Positions 54,381 through 62,807 of a stretch of 64,000 nt of DNA are shown one piece after another. Source of the stretch: Gemmatimonadota bacterium (GTDB lineage Bacteria > Gemmatimonadota > Gemmatimonadetes > Gemmatimonadales > Gemmatimonadaceae); assembly GCA_020161135.1 (NCBI GenBank), contig JAIUOB010000003.1:186001-250000 (forward strand), in the 5' to 3' direction. The notes beneath the pieces were generated by a model, which worked only from the letters and a program-made list of their open reading frames with translations, ran no database searches and had not been told where the DNA came from. The translations under genes were made by a program, and so were the position numbers. How positions within the stretch are numbered: the stretch's first letter is position 1; the number at the start of each line of letters is the position of its first letter.

Positions 54381-55154
54381 GTGCTGCCCTACGCGGACAG
54401 CCACCTGCATCTCGTCGACCCGGCCTTCGCAGTAGATGCGGAGGCCGTGTTGCTTCGCGCCCGCGACGCCGGCGCCGTGCACCTCGTCTGCATCGGTGAG
54501 ACCCCCGACGCGGCTCGACGCGCGCACGCCCTCGCCGCACGACATCCCGGCGTGGTGTCGTTCACCTGCGGCCTGCATCCGCACGAGGCGGCGCGTTGGG
54601 ATGCGAGTCGGGATGCCGACGCGATTCGCGAGGCCGTCGCGCTCGGCGCCGTCGCGATCGGGGAGTGTGGCCTCGACTATCACTACGACACGGCGCCTCG
54701 CGCCGTGCAGCGGGCCGTCCTCGAGGCGCAACTGGAGCTGGCGGCCGAACTGCGGCGCCCCATCGTCCTGCACACCCGTGACGCGGAAGACGATACGCGC
54801 GCCATGCTGCGGAACGCGGCGGCTGCCGGCGTCTGCGGTGTGCTCCACTGCTTCACGGGCTCCGTGGCGCTGGCCCAGGCGGGGCTCGAGGCCGGCTGGT
54901 ACGTCAGCTTCAGCGGCATCGTCACGTTCCGGTCGTGGACCGATCAGGCGCTGCTCGCGCACATTCCCGACGACCGCCTGCTCGTCGAGTCCGACGCCCC
55001 CTATCTGGCGCCGGTCCCGTTCCGTGGGAAGCGAAATGAGCCGGCGTGGGTAGTATCCACCATCGAACACCTCGCACGCGCTCGGGCCACCTCGGCCGAA
55101 CACGTCGCGGCCATCACGCTCGCCAACACCAGGCGCCTCTTCGCTCTCGCCTGA
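54381..55154 (+). CDS. tatD: TatD-family metal-dependent hydrolase
   Basis: TatD-type enzymes are metal-dependent DNases; despite the name, they are not needed for twin-arginine export. The 257-residue product has all metal ligands of the family: ADSHLHLVD (residues 5-13), the Glu of GECGLDYHY (about 93-101), the His of LHTRDAE (about 131), LHCFTGS (about 155) and ESDAPYLAP (about 205-213). GTG 54381 gives the standard N terminus MLPYADSHLHL. The gene is 31 bases after secF, with ridA 35 bases downstream. Confidence 0.92.
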   Translation: MLPYADSHLHLVDPAFAVDAEAVLLRARDAGAVHLVCIGETPDAARRAHALAARHPGVVSFTCGLHPHEAARWDASRDADAIREAVALGAVAIGECGLDYHYDTAPRAVQRAVLEAQLELAAELRRPIVLHTRDAEDDTRAMLRNAAAAGVCGVLHCFTGSVALAQAGLEAGWYVSFSGIVTFRSWTDQALLAHIPDDRLLVESDAPYLAPVPFRGKRNEPAWVVSTIEHLARARATSAEHVAAITLANTRRLFALA

Positions 55155-55189
55155 TCCGTCGTCCCCGTCGAACGCCACACGCCACCGCC

Positions 55190-55579
55190 ATGTCGCTCGA
55201 GACCATTCATTCCGATCATGCCCCCAAGGCCATCGGCCCCTACGCGCAGGCTGTGCGCGCCAATGGCTTCCTCTTCACGGCCGGACAGATTCCGCTCGAC
55301 CCCGAGACGATGCATGTGGTGAGTGGTGGCGTGGCGGAGCAGACCACCCAGGTGCTCGCCAATCTCACGGCAGTCCTCGCGGCGGCCGGCGCCACGTGGG
55401 CGCACGTGGTCAAGACGACGGTGTTCCTGCGGTCGATGGAGGACTTCGCGGCCATGAATGAGGTCTACGCGACCGTGCTCGGTGAGGCACGTCCCGCGCG
55501 CTCGACGGTGGCGGTCGCCGGTCTGCCGCGCGATGTGCGTGTGGAGATCGAGTTGGTCGCCGCGCTGCCGACGGGCTGA
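55190..55579 (+). CDS. ridA: RidA-family enamine/imine deaminase
   Basis: RidA hydrolyses reactive enamine/imine intermediates formed by pyridoxal-phosphate enzymes such as threonine dehydratase. The 129-residue product carries the family signature: KAIGPYAQAVRANGFLFTAG (residues 13-32), VVKTTVFLRSMEDFAAMNEV (about 81-100) and PARSTVAVAGLPRDVRVEIE (about 105-124), with the catalytic Arg and Glu. The start is ATG 55190, with no strong ribosome site. It follows tatD and is followed after 5 bases by an exported-protein gene. Confidence 0.95.
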   Translation: MSLETIHSDHAPKAIGPYAQAVRANGFLFTAGQIPLDPETMHVVSGGVAEQTTQVLANLTAVLAAAGATWAHVVKTTVFLRSMEDFAAMNEVYATVLGEARPARSTVAVAGLPRDVRVEIELVAALPTG

Positions 55580-55584
55580 CCACG

Positions 55585-56220
55585 GTGACGTGCACGGCGC
55601 GGCATGCCGCGCTCCTGTTCGGCGCGCTCCTGCTGCTCGCACCGCGCGCAGCGCGTGCGCAGGCAACCCCACCGCCTGCGCGGCGCGACAGCGCCGCGCG
55701 CGCCGACAGCATCGCACGGGCGGATAGCGTCGCGCGGTCGGCGCCGCGTGCCGCCGCACGTCCAGGCGCGCTGCAACGGCTCCGCGTCCCACCGCTCACG
55801 CCGAAGCGTGCCTTTCTCTACTCGGCGCTGCTGCCGGGCTTCGGGCAGTCGCGACTCGATCGCGGCAGCTCAGGGGCGCTCTTTGCCAGCACCGAGCTCG
55901 CATCCATCGTCATGCTGCGCCGCAGCATGACGGACCTGCGGGAGGCGCGTCGCTTTCGCACCGACACGCTTCCGGAGAACTTCGTCGTCGGGCCCGGCGG
56001 GGAGACCACCCCCAGCGGCACCGTCGTGGGGCGATACACCAGCGACCTCGTCCGAACCCGACGTCTGCACGTCGAGGACTGGCTGGCGGTGATCGCCTTC
56101 AATCACCTGTTCGCGGGCGCCGACGCCTTTGTCTCGGCGCAGCTCTTCTCCATTCCGGTCGATCTCGCCGCCGTGCCGACGCGGGGTGGCATCATGGTGC
56201 TCGCCACACGGCGCTTTTGA
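55585..56220 (+). CDS. Exported protein, DUF5683-like
   Basis: A 211-residue protein with a signal peptide ending near ARAQA (about residue 27). A low-complexity region with DSxARAD repeats follows (about 33-55). The core begins with RAFLYSALLPGFGQSRLDRG (about 75-94), which matches the PGxGQ pattern of DUF5683 and related small periplasmic/membrane proteins. Two hydrophobic segments follow (LFASTELASIVML and VIAFNHLFAGADAFVSAQ). The C terminus is short and basic. The start is GTG 55585, five bases after ridA. The function is unknown; the DUF assignment rests on the short motif. Confidence 0.6.
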   Translation: MTCTARHAALLFGALLLLAPRAARAQATPPPARRDSAARADSIARADSVARSAPRAAARPGALQRLRVPPLTPKRAFLYSALLPGFGQSRLDRGSSGALFASTELASIVMLRRSMTDLREARRFRTDTLPENFVVGPGGETTPSGTVVGRYTSDLVRTRRLHVEDWLAVIAFNHLFAGADAFVSAQLFSIPVDLAAVPTRGGIMVLATRRF

Positions 56221-56246
56221 GCGGACGCTGACGTATCCGGCGGCCC

Positions 56247-57053
56247 TCAGCCGTTGCGACGCTCGTCAGCCGACCCGGTCGGGGTGGGGGTGTCGTCCGG
56301 ATGCGGAAGCGCATCCACGCGCGTCGGCGCTGCGGTGTCGCTCCAGGTGTACCGCGTGATCGCCGCGTCGGTGATCTCGAGGAACTGGCGATCGAGATAC
56401 CATGCGCCGGCATTGGCATAGACGCCGCGCGGCGCCCTGACGAGTTGGGGCACGTGCGAGTGTCCGTGCATCACGAGGCGGGGGCCGTCAGCCTGCGCGA
56501 GCGCCCGCTGAGCCACCGCCAGCAACCCGGCGCCGCCGTCGCGCGCACGCCCCTTCCGACTGGTCTTCGAACTGGCCACGGCGATGTGCGTGGCAAGATT
56601 CGGGTGGAGCCATCCGTACGCCCGAATCGACCACGGGTGCCGCAGCACCGTGCGCAGGCGTCGATACGGCGCATCCTCGACCTCGCGAAGTCCATCGCCG
56701 TGCGCGAGCAGCGCGTCCCAGCGCCCGATCTGCCCCCGCCATGGCGCCAGCGTGTACAGTGCGCCGGTCTCGGCGTGGAGCGCCTCACCCCCCCAGCAGT
56801 CGTGATTGCCGCCGATCCACAGCACGGGCACGCCGGCATCGTGCAAGTCCGCCAGCGCAGCCAGCACGCGGAACCCGGTGCGCGGCATCACGGTCCGCCA
56901 CGCAAACCAGAAATCGAACAGGTCGCCCATGATGACAAGCGACCGCGCGCGGGTCGGCAGCGTGCGCAACAGCTGCAGCAGGGCGCGTTCGGAGCCGGGC
57001 GCCTCGACGCCCAGATGCACATCGCCGACGACCAGACTCGGGGTAGTGAGCAC
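56247..57053 (-). CDS. lpxH: UDP-2,3-diacylglucosamine diphosphatase (LpxH-like)
   Basis: LpxH cleaves UDP-2,3-diacylglucosamine to lipid X, a step of lipid A synthesis. The 268-residue calcineurin-fold protein has the metal ligands in order: VVGDVHLGVEAPG (residues 8-20), IMGDLFDFWFAW (about 41-52), GNHDCWGG (about 80-87), LLAHGDGL (about 113-120) and MHGHSHVPQ (about 195-203). GTG 57053 is 6 bases from a TAGACT element. The gene is convergent with the exported-protein gene. LptE is encoded in the divergent unit, so lipopolysaccharide genes cluster here. LpxG-like enzymes are the alternative, but length and motifs fit LpxH. Confidence 0.85.
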   Translation of the reverse strand: MLTTPSLVVGDVHLGVEAPGSERALLQLLRTLPTRARSLVIMGDLFDFWFAWRTVMPRTGFRVLAALADLHDAGVPVLWIGGNHDCWGGEALHAETGALYTLAPWRGQIGRWDALLAHGDGLREVEDAPYRRLRTVLRHPWSIRAYGWLHPNLATHIAVASSKTSRKGRARDGGAGLLAVAQRALAQADGPRLVMHGHSHVPQLVRAPRGVYANAGAWYLDRQFLEITDAAITRYTWSDTAAPTRVDALPHPDDTPTPTGSADERRNG

Positions 57054-57059
57054 GCGCCC

Positions 57060-57088
57060 AGTCTAACGCGGCGAGCGGCGCCTGACCA
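57060..57088 (-). promoter_or_regulatory. Candidate leaderless promoter for lpxH
   Basis: On the minus strand: TGGTCA (57088-57083), 17-base spacer, TAGACT (57065-57060), then 6 bases to GTG 57053. It is back-to-back with a similar element on the plus strand. Confidence 0.55.
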
Positions 57089-57134
57089 CCGGCGCCGGTG
57101 ACGGCGACCTCGGGCTCGGCATCACGGTTGACGC

Positions 57135-57163
57135 TTGGCGCCACCGCCGGTGGCAGGCATCTT
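57135..57163 (+). promoter_or_regulatory. Candidate leaderless promoter for the thioesterase operon
   Basis: TTGGCG (57135-57140), 17-base spacer, CATCTT (57158-57163), then 6 bases to ATG 57170. The predicted start is the A of the start codon. Confidence 0.55.
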
Positions 57164-57169
57164 CCTCCG

Positions 57170-57649
57170 ATGCCCGCAGAGACCATCTCCGCACTGCGCG
57201 TTCGGTACGCGGAAACCGACCAGATGGGAGTTGTCTACCACGCGAACTATCTCGTCTGGTGCGAGGTCGGGCGCACGGACTACATCCGCCGCGCCGGCCG
57301 CTCCTACGCGGACCTCGAGCGCGATGGCGTGCGGCTCGCCGTCGCGGAGGCGACCATGCGCTTCCACGCCTCCGCACGATATGACGATCACGTCTCGGTG
57401 CACACCACCCTGACGAGCGTTGGGTCCCGGGGGCTCGCGTTTGCGTATCGCATCGTGCTCACCGCTACCGGTGCGCTTTTGGTCTCTGCCACGACATCAC
57501 TCGTGTCCATCGATGGCGCCGGCCGCCCGGTGCGTCTGCCGGATGCCGTGCGCGACTGGCTCGACGCGAGTCGTGTCGACGCGAGTTGGTCCGCCGACGC
57601 CTCCTCGCAGGGGCTCACCTCCACCAATGCTCACGAGCGAGCCTCATGA
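57170..57649 (+). CDS. Hotdog-fold acyl-CoA thioesterase (YbgC/4-hydroxybenzoyl-CoA type)
   Basis: A 159-residue hotdog-fold thioesterase. The signature RVRYAETDQMGVVYHANYLV (residues 9-28) contains the catalytic Asp and the conserved His-Ala-Asn-Tyr. The helix RTDYIRRAGRSYADLE follows (about 35-50). YbgC-type enzymes of this size hydrolyse short-chain acyl-CoA and in many Gram-negative bacteria are encoded with the Tol-Pal envelope system; no tol genes are visible here. ATG 57170 is directly preceded by a candidate leaderless promoter. The end overlaps the next gene by 4 bases. Confidence 0.88.
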   Translation: MPAETISALRVRYAETDQMGVVYHANYLVWCEVGRTDYIRRAGRSYADLERDGVRLAVAEATMRFHASARYDDHVSVHTTLTSVGSRGLAFAYRIVLTATGALLVSATTSLVSIDGAGRPVRLPDAVRDWLDASRVDASWSADASSQGLTSTNAHERAS

Positions 57650-59427
57650 CTGTCGTGTCCCCGCGTAGGGCCGTCTGCGCTACACGACGGAGCGTGGTGC
57701 TTGGTGTGTCGCTCCTGCTCGGTGTAGCGGCCTGCGGAGCACCCCGCGTGGCCGCGACGGGCACGGGTGCCCCGACCACCTCGACTGCCGTCTTCGAGTC
57801 GACCCGACGCGAGGCGCGGCTGCTCGAGATGGCCGATCAGCGACGCCTCGATACGGCGCTGGTCGACACCCTGTTGGCTGACACCTCGGCCGATCGTCGC
57901 GTGCGCACCGTGCTTGCAGTGGGGCAGGTCCGCATCCGCACGCGCTATCCCCAGGTCCGGCGTCTCCTGGCCAGTGCCGACACCACGCTCGCCGCGAACG
58001 CGGCGCTGGCGCTCGGCCTTGGCGCCGACACCGGGGCCGTCGCCGACCTCGCGCGGACACTGGTCAGTGGGCCGGACGGGGTTGCGCGAGAGGCCGCCTG
58101 GGCGCTCGGCGAGCTCGGCGAGGCTTCGCGCGCCACGCTCGAACGGGCACTCGCGCGCGGCGACATCGCGTCGGGCAGCATCGCCACGCGTGCGCCCGCG
58201 ATCCGCGCGGCTACCCTGCTGGCCACGGCCAAGCTGCGTCCGGCGCCGATCGCCCTCGTGACGCCCTGGCTTGCCGACGGCAATGCCGACGTCGTCCGGG
58301 CCGCGGCATACGTCGTCGGACGCCTGCGCATCCCTGCGGGTATTCGACCGGTCCTCACGGTCGAGGCACACCCCGATGAGGAGGTCCGCCAGCATGTGGC
58401 GCGCGCGCTGACCCGCACGGCCGTCGGCGATTCCCTTGCCGAGCCGGCGCTCGCTGCGCTGCGTCGTCTGGCGCGCGACCCCAGTGAGCGCGTGCGCGTG
58501 AACGTCGCGCGCAGCCTCGCGACCTTTGGTCGCACGGCCGGGCTCACCTTCGATTCACTGCTCACCGACCGCGCGGCCAACGTGCGCGTCGCCGCGGCGG
58601 AGGTCGCGACCGACGTCTTCGCGGACGATCTCGCGCGCTGGGATCGCGCCTGGGCTGCCGATACCGCCCTCGCGGCACGTCGCCTGCTGCTGACGCAGGT
58701 TCGACGACGTGGTCTGGCGTGGCAGCGGGGCGTGGAGACGACGTGGGCGTCCAGTGGTGACTGGCAGTATCGCGTGGCTGCGCTCGGAGAGACGCCGCCG
58801 ACCGGCGGTGTCGTGGGAACGGCCCCCGACACCAGCGTCGCTCGGCGTCTGGTTGCGGACGCCGACGTGCGTGTGCGCCGCGTCGCACGGGCGCGGCTCG
58901 GCATCCGGGACAGCACGGTCCGCGCGCCGCGTGCGACAGGTATTCCGCCGCGCCCGTTCGACGACTACGTCGCGCTCGCGCGACGCTTTCTTGCACCGGG
59001 TGCGCCGCGCCCCCGCGCGCAGATCATCACCGATCGCGGCACCGTCACGGTCGAGCTGCTCTCGCGCGAGGCTCCGCTGATCGTGGAGGCATTCCTGCGA
59101 CTCGTGCAGGAAGGGCGCTATCGGAACACCACCTGGCACCGCGTGGTACCCAACTTCGTCGCCCAGGACGGCGACATCGGCGGTGCGGATGGTCTTTCGC
59201 CCGACTTCATGCTGCGTGAGAGCGTGTCGCGGGTGCGCCATGAGCGCGGCTGCCTCGGACTCGCCACGGCGGGACGTGACACGGGAGGCAGTCAGTACTA
59301 CCTCTGCCACTCGTCGCAGCCGCACCTCGACGGAGGGTACACCGTGTTCGGTCGCGTCGTCGCAGGATGGGATGTCATGGATCGCATCGTCCAGGGCGAT
59401 CGGATGCGCGAGATTCGCTCGCCGTGA
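57646..59427 (+). CDS. HEAT-repeat lipoprotein fused to a cyclophilin-type peptidyl-prolyl isomerase
   Basis: A 593-residue exported lipoprotein. The signal peptide ends in a lipobox, LGVAAC (Cys near residue 30). Residues of about 45-430 are Ala/Leu/Arg-rich tandem helical pairs of the HEAT-repeat type. The C-terminal 150 residues (from about 445) are a cyclophilin domain: GTVTVELLSREAPL, FVAQDGDIGG and GGSQYYLCHSSQPHLDGGY (about 548-566, the F/Y-Y-hydrophobic active-site region) followed by YTVFGRV. It would anchor in the outer or inner membrane and assist folding of envelope proteins. ATG 57646 overlaps the thioesterase by 4 bases. The fusion of HEAT and cyclophilin is unusual. Confidence 0.8.
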   Translation: MTVVSPRRAVCATRRSVVLGVSLLLGVAACGAPRVAATGTGAPTTSTAVFESTRREARLLEMADQRRLDTALVDTLLADTSADRRVRTVLAVGQVRIRTRYPQVRRLLASADTTLAANAALALGLGADTGAVADLARTLVSGPDGVAREAAWALGELGEASRATLERALARGDIASGSIATRAPAIRAATLLATAKLRPAPIALVTPWLADGNADVVRAAAYVVGRLRIPAGIRPVLTVEAHPDEEVRQHVARALTRTAVGDSLAEPALAALRRLARDPSERVRVNVARSLATFGRTAGLTFDSLLTDRAANVRVAAAEVATDVFADDLARWDRAWAADTALAARRLLLTQVRRRGLAWQRGVETTWASSGDWQYRVAALGETPPTGGVVGTAPDTSVARRLVADADVRVRRVARARLGIRDSTVRAPRATGIPPRPFDDYVALARRFLAPGAPRPRAQIITDRGTVTVELLSREAPLIVEAFLRLVQEGRYRNTTWHRVVPNFVAQDGDIGGADGLSPDFMLRESVSRVRHERGCLGLATAGRDTGGSQYYLCHSSQPHLDGGYTVFGRVVAGWDVMDRIVQGDRMREIRSP

Positions 59428-60125
59428 CGGCAGCGATGCGTGTCGCGCGGTGGTCGGTCTGGCTCGGGCTCGTCGCGGGCACCGCGGCGAGCGCTGCGTG
59501 CACGCCGGCCGCGCGACCGTTGCGCGGAGTGCCGGTGCCGTCGGTGTTGCCGACTGCCAGCCTCTCGAACACGCCCACCGTGCTGCGCTTCACGTGGAGC
59601 TACAAGGACGAGACATTCGAGGCCGCCGGTGAGGGCGCCGTACGCGTGCACGGCCCGGAGCGCGCACGCCTCGACTTCTTCCTGCGCAATGGGATGGCGG
59701 GGGGCTACGCGATCCTCATCGGCGATACACTCACGGTACCCGGCATCGACCTCGTGAAGCGCATGCTGCCGCCGGTACCACTGCTGTGGGCCTCGTTGGG
59801 TCGACTGGCGCTGCCTCCGACGGCCGACACCGTGGCACGGCAGGTAGGCGATACGCTCATGGCGGACCTCGGCGCGTTGCGCGGCGGCGACGCGACGCGC
59901 GCGGACGGACGGGCGTGGCGCGTCGGCTTCGTGGGCGCGCGGCTCGCGACGGTCGATCGCATCGAGGATGGGCGTGTGTCCGAGAGGCTCGAGCGTCGGC
60001 GCGCGACAGATGGGCGCACGACCGTGGCGTATGAGCACGTACGTGGCAAGCGACGCCTGCAGATTTCCGTTACTGACTCCAGCATCGTGGAAGGCTTCGA
60101 TGACGCCATCTGGCGCCGTCCCTGA
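59424..60125 (+). CDS. Putative lipoprotein, DUF4292-like
   Basis: A 233-residue exported protein: the N terminus (LGLVAGTAASAACTP) ends in a lipobox-like ASAAC. The mature part is beta-rich, with alternating hydrophobic residues (FTWSYKDETFEAAGEGAVRV, ARLDFFLRNGMAGGYAILIG), resembling the DUF4292/LolA-like lipoprotein-carrier fold. Such proteins occur next to outer-membrane assembly genes. GTG 59424 overlaps the preceding gene by 4 bases; ATG 59436 is a slightly shorter alternative. It overlaps lptE by 26 bases. The function is unknown, but the neighbours suggest a role in the outer membrane. Confidence 0.6.
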   Translation: MTAAMRVARWSVWLGLVAGTAASAACTPAARPLRGVPVPSVLPTASLSNTPTVLRFTWSYKDETFEAAGEGAVRVHGPERARLDFFLRNGMAGGYAILIGDTLTVPGIDLVKRMLPPVPLLWASLGRLALPPTADTVARQVGDTLMADLGALRGGDATRADGRAWRVGFVGARLATVDRIEDGRVSERLERRRATDGRTTVAYEHVRGKRRLQISVTDSSIVEGFDDAIWRRP

Positions 60126-60636
60126 CGTGCGCACGCGTCGCGTGCGCCGTCGCGTGTTGCCGTGGCTGCTCGCGCTCGTTGCGAGCACGTCTGCATGCTA
60201 CGGCTTCTCCGGCGCCGGCGTGCTGCCGAAGAACCTGAAGAGCGTCAACATCGAGCCGTTCGACAACCAGACTGCGGCCCCCGAGCTGCAGCGTGAGGTC
60301 TTCGAGCAGCTCACCAAGACCCTGCGTGATCGCCTCAACTTGCGAGAGGCCGTTCCGGCGCGCGCCGACGTGGTCGTGCGCGGGGCGATCGTCTCCTACG
60401 ATGTGGACATCCCCGCTGGCGTCAGCGCCGATGCCCGACAGACCACATCGAGTCGTCGGCGCCTGCAACTCGTCGTGGATGTCGAGATCATCGAGGTACG
60501 CACGCAACGCAGCCTCTTCAAGAAACAGCTGTCCCGCGAGGGCCAGTATGCGGAGGGTGGTGAAGCGAACGGCCGCAAGATCGCCATCGAGACGATCATG
60601 AACGACATCGTCGAGGGAGTGCAGTCGCAGTGGTGA
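60100..60636 (+). CDS. lptE: LPS-assembly lipoprotein LptE
   Basis: LptE is the lipoprotein plug of the LptD lipopolysaccharide-insertion pore in the outer membrane. The 178-residue product has a lipobox, STSACYGFSG (Cys near 33), followed by the family pattern LKSVNIEPFDNQTAAPELQ (about 47-65), LTKTLRDRLNLRE (about 73) and a beta-alpha fold with LQLVVDVEIIEVRTQRSLF. ATG 60100 overlaps the preceding gene; GTG 60127 is a shorter alternative. LptD is not in the window. Confidence 0.85.
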   Translation: MTPSGAVPDVRTRRVRRRVLPWLLALVASTSACYGFSGAGVLPKNLKSVNIEPFDNQTAAPELQREVFEQLTKTLRDRLNLREAVPARADVVVRGAIVSYDVDIPAGVSADARQTTSSRRRLQLVVDVEIIEVRTQRSLFKKQLSREGQYAEGGEANGRKIAIETIMNDIVEGVQSQW

Positions 60637-61112
60637 CGCCTCCGCGGGTACCTGCGACAAAAGTGATGACGTGGGCCGAGGCGGCCGCGTGGCGCTCGCG
60701 TGCACCCTCGCCCCTCGTCTTCACCAACGGCGTCTTCGACCTCTTGCATCCCGGCCATGTCGAAGTGCTCGATGCGGCGCGACGCGAAGGCGCGGCGCTC
60801 GTGGTCGGTCTCAACAGCGATGACTCCGTGCGGCGGCTCAAGGGGCCCACACGGCCGGTCCGTCAGGCGGCCGAGCGGGCCGTGGTGCTCGCCGCCCTCG
60901 AGGCCGTCGACGCCGTCGTGGTCTTCGACGACGATACGCCGCTCACCCTCGTGCAGCATCTGGCGCCCGACGTGATCGTCAAAGGGGGCGATTACGCGCC
61001 GGACACCATCGTCGGGGCCGATGTCGTCGCGGCGCGCGGCGGTCGTGTGGTGGTCGTACCACTCGTGCCGGGCCAATCCACCACCTCCATCATCGAGAAG
61101 CTTCGTGGCTGA
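60633..61112 (+). CDS. rfaE2: D-glycero-beta-D-manno-heptose-1-phosphate adenylyltransferase
   Basis: This enzyme makes ADP-heptose for the lipopolysaccharide inner core. The 159-residue cytidylyltransferase-fold protein has [20 protein letters not shown] (about residues 30-49, with the HxGH motif), [17 protein letters not shown] (about 60-76) and the terminal [11 protein letters not shown], all typical. It corresponds to the C-terminal half of HldE; the kinase half (RfaE1) is not adjacent, so the activities are on separate genes here. GTG 60633 (in a GTGA overlap with lptE) or GTG 60630 are both possible starts. Next to lptE, it extends the lipopolysaccharide theme. Confidence 0.92.
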   Translation: MTPPRVPATKVMTWAEAAAWRSRAPSPLVFTNGVFDLLHPGHVEVLDAARREGAALVVGLNSDDSVRRLKGPTRPVRQAAERAVVLAALEAVDAVVVFDDDTPLTLVQHLAPDVIVKGGDYAPDTIVGADVVAARGGRVVVVPLVPGQSTTSIIEKLRG

Positions 61113-61842
61113 TACTGCCTCCAGCACTACTCCGCGCGTTGGTCGCGCGAATGACGCACTCCGCGAGATTTCGCTCGAGCGCGGCGCGGCACCCTACGCT
61201 GAAGGCTCGTGCCTGGTCTCGTTCGGGCAGACCCGCGTGCTCTGCGCGGCCTCGGTCGAGGCCGGAGTGCCCGGATGGCGAAAGGGTAGCGGGGAAGGGT
61301 GGGTGACCGCCGAGTACGCCATGCTGCCTCGCGCCACACGCACGCGTTCCTCGCGCGAACGCGCTCAACTCGGCGGGCGCACGCAGGAAATCCAGCGGCT
61401 CATCGGACGCAGCGTGCGGGCAATGCTGGAGGACTATCGCTTCGGCGAGTTCACCGTGAAGGTCGACTGCGACGTGTTGCAGGCCGATGGGGGGACGCGC
61501 ACGGCCGCCATCACGGGTGCCTGTGTGGCGGTGACGGATGCCTTCGCGTGGATGGTGTCGACAGGTCGGGCCTCGCGCTCGCCGGTTGTCCGTCGCGTGG
61601 CGGCGGTTAGCGTGGGCATCGTTGACGGTGAGCCCCGTCTCGACCTGGACTACGACGAGGACGTCCGGGCAGGCGTCGACATGAACGTCGTCGCGAGCAG
61701 CGCGGGACGATTCGTGGAGGTGCAGGGTACGGGCGAGCACGGCACGTTCTCCCGCGAAGAACTGGACCGACTGCTCGACCTCGCGCTCAAGGGTATGCGC
61801 GAACTCGACGCGGCGCAGGCGGCGATTCTCGGCGGCGCGTGA
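61105..61842 (+). CDS. rph: Ribonuclease PH
   Basis: RNase PH is a phosphorolytic 3'-to-5' exoribonuclease that trims tRNA 3' ends. The 245-residue product has [20 protein letters not shown] (residues 18-37), the conserved [12 protein letters not shown] (about 66-77) and the [17 protein letters not shown] segment (about 91-107), then [24 protein letters not shown] sequence near 118-137 (here [11 protein letters not shown]). GTG 61105 is the start, overlapping the preceding gene by 8 bases. Ends in a GTGA overlap with rdgB; rph-rdgB is a widespread pair. No tRNA gene here encodes CCA, so RNase trimming is relevant. Confidence 0.96.
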   Translation: MADTASSTTPRVGRANDALREISLERGAAPYAEGSCLVSFGQTRVLCAASVEAGVPGWRKGSGEGWVTAEYAMLPRATRTRSSRERAQLGGRTQEIQRLIGRSVRAMLEDYRFGEFTVKVDCDVLQADGGTRTAAITGACVAVTDAFAWMVSTGRASRSPVVRRVAAVSVGIVDGEPRLDLDYDEDVRAGVDMNVVASSAGRFVEVQGTGEHGTFSREELDRLLDLALKGMRELDAAQAAILGGA

Positions 61843-62540
61843 GCGGGTCCACGGTTTTTCGGGCACTTGTCGCGACGCGCAACGCAGGCAAGCTGGCCGA
61901 ACTCGTTTCCCTGCTGGCGCCGCTCGGCTGGTCACTGGTCACGCTCACCGACCTCGAGCTTGCGCCGCACCCTGACGAGGACGCCATCGAGGCGTACGAC
62001 AGCTTCGAGTTCAATGCGTTGGCCAAGGCCCGATGGTTTGCCGCGCGCACCGGCCTCCTGACATTGGCGGACGACTCGGGATTGATGGTCGACGCCCTCG
62101 GCGGGGCGCCCGGCGTCCGCAGCAGACGGTGGTCAGGACATGCCGAGCTCGACGGAGACGCCCTCGACGCCGCGAACAACGCCCACCTGCTGCAGGTGCT
62201 TGCCGCGCGTGGGGAGGTGACTCGGCGGGCGCGGTTCGTCTGCGCGGCCGCCTGCGCCTGGTCCGGCGGATCCATGGTGGCTGAGGGCGCTTGCGCCGGC
62301 GTCATCCTGCAGGCGCCGCGAGGGACGGGCGGGTTCGGATACGATCCGCTGTTCGAGGTCGCGTCGCTTGGGGCCACCTTCGCCGAGCTGTCGCGGGAGG
62401 CCAAGGCTGAGGTGGGGCACCGCGGACGAGCCTTCGGGGTGCTGGCGCGAATGTTGGCGCCGCTCCAGGCGGCGGGGGTGTTCCATGGCGGCGCAGAAGA
62501 TCTCGCACCCCCCGTTGACCTCGGCCGAGACCGCGGCTAA
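61839..62540 (+). CDS. rdgB: XTP/dITP diphosphatase (RdgB/HAM1)
   Basis: RdgB removes non-canonical purine nucleotides such as dITP and XTP from the pool. The 233-residue product has the family motifs [17 protein letters not shown] (residues 10-26), [20 protein letters not shown] (about 76-95) and [11 protein letters not shown] (about 166-176), with the catalytic Asp/Lys positions intact. GTG 61839 overlaps rph by 4 bases. The C terminus is about 30 residues longer than in Escherichia coli. It is the last protein gene before the tRNA cluster. Confidence 0.95.
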   Translation: MSGSTVFRALVATRNAGKLAELVSLLAPLGWSLVTLTDLELAPHPDEDAIEAYDSFEFNALAKARWFAARTGLLTLADDSGLMVDALGGAPGVRSRRWSGHAELDGDALDAANNAHLLQVLAARGEVTRRARFVCAAACAWSGGSMVAEGACAGVILQAPRGTGGFGYDPLFEVASLGATFAELSREAKAEVGHRGRAFGVLARMLAPLQAAGVFHGGAEDLAPPVDLGRDRG

Positions 62541-62560
62541 CATACGCGGCTGCTGATCTG

Positions 62561-62634
62561 CGGGGCGTAGCGTAGCCCGGTATCGCGCCTGCTTTGGGAG
62601 CAGGAGGTCGCCGGTTCGAATCCGGCCGCCCCGA
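62561..62634 (+). tRNA. tRNA-Pro (anticodon TGG)
   Basis: A 74-base cloverleaf: acceptor CGGGGCG/CGCCCCG, anticodon stem CCTGC/GCAGG with loop TTTGGGA (anticodon TGG, 62595-62597), and a T-arm with GTTCGAATC. The discriminator is A; the 3' CCA is not encoded. Confidence 0.95.
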
Positions 62635-62692
62635 TCCCGTAGGACGAGGTCAGCGTCTCAGGAGCCCATTCGGGCGACCGGTGGCAGGGCAG

Positions 62693-62766
62693 GCGCCAGT
62701 AGCTCAGATGGATAGAGCGGCAGCCTTCTAAGCTGTTGGTCGGGGGTTCGAGTCCCTCCTGGCGCG
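62693..62766 (+). tRNA. tRNA-Arg (anticodon TCT)
   Basis: A 74-base cloverleaf: acceptor GCGCCAG/CTGGCGC, D-arm with AGCTCAGATGGATAGAG, anticodon loop CTTCTAA (anticodon TCT, 62727-62729), T-arm with GTTCGAGTC. Discriminator G; no encoded CCA. Confidence 0.95.
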
Positions 62767-62807
62767 CTGGGGGCCGGCAGCATCGGCTCAAGGAGCAGCA
62801 ACCAGAC

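Noticed and set aside
55585..55760. Repeated DSxARAD units in the exported protein as a possible repeat array
   Set aside because: The units are few, degenerate and confined to a low-complexity linker after the signal peptide.
62537..62791. Minus-strand open frame across tRNA-Pro and tRNA-Arg, with sequences like GFEPATSCSQSRRDTGLRY
   Set aside because: This is a well-known artefact: reverse-strand translation of tRNA genes. The plus-strand cloverleafs are unambiguous.
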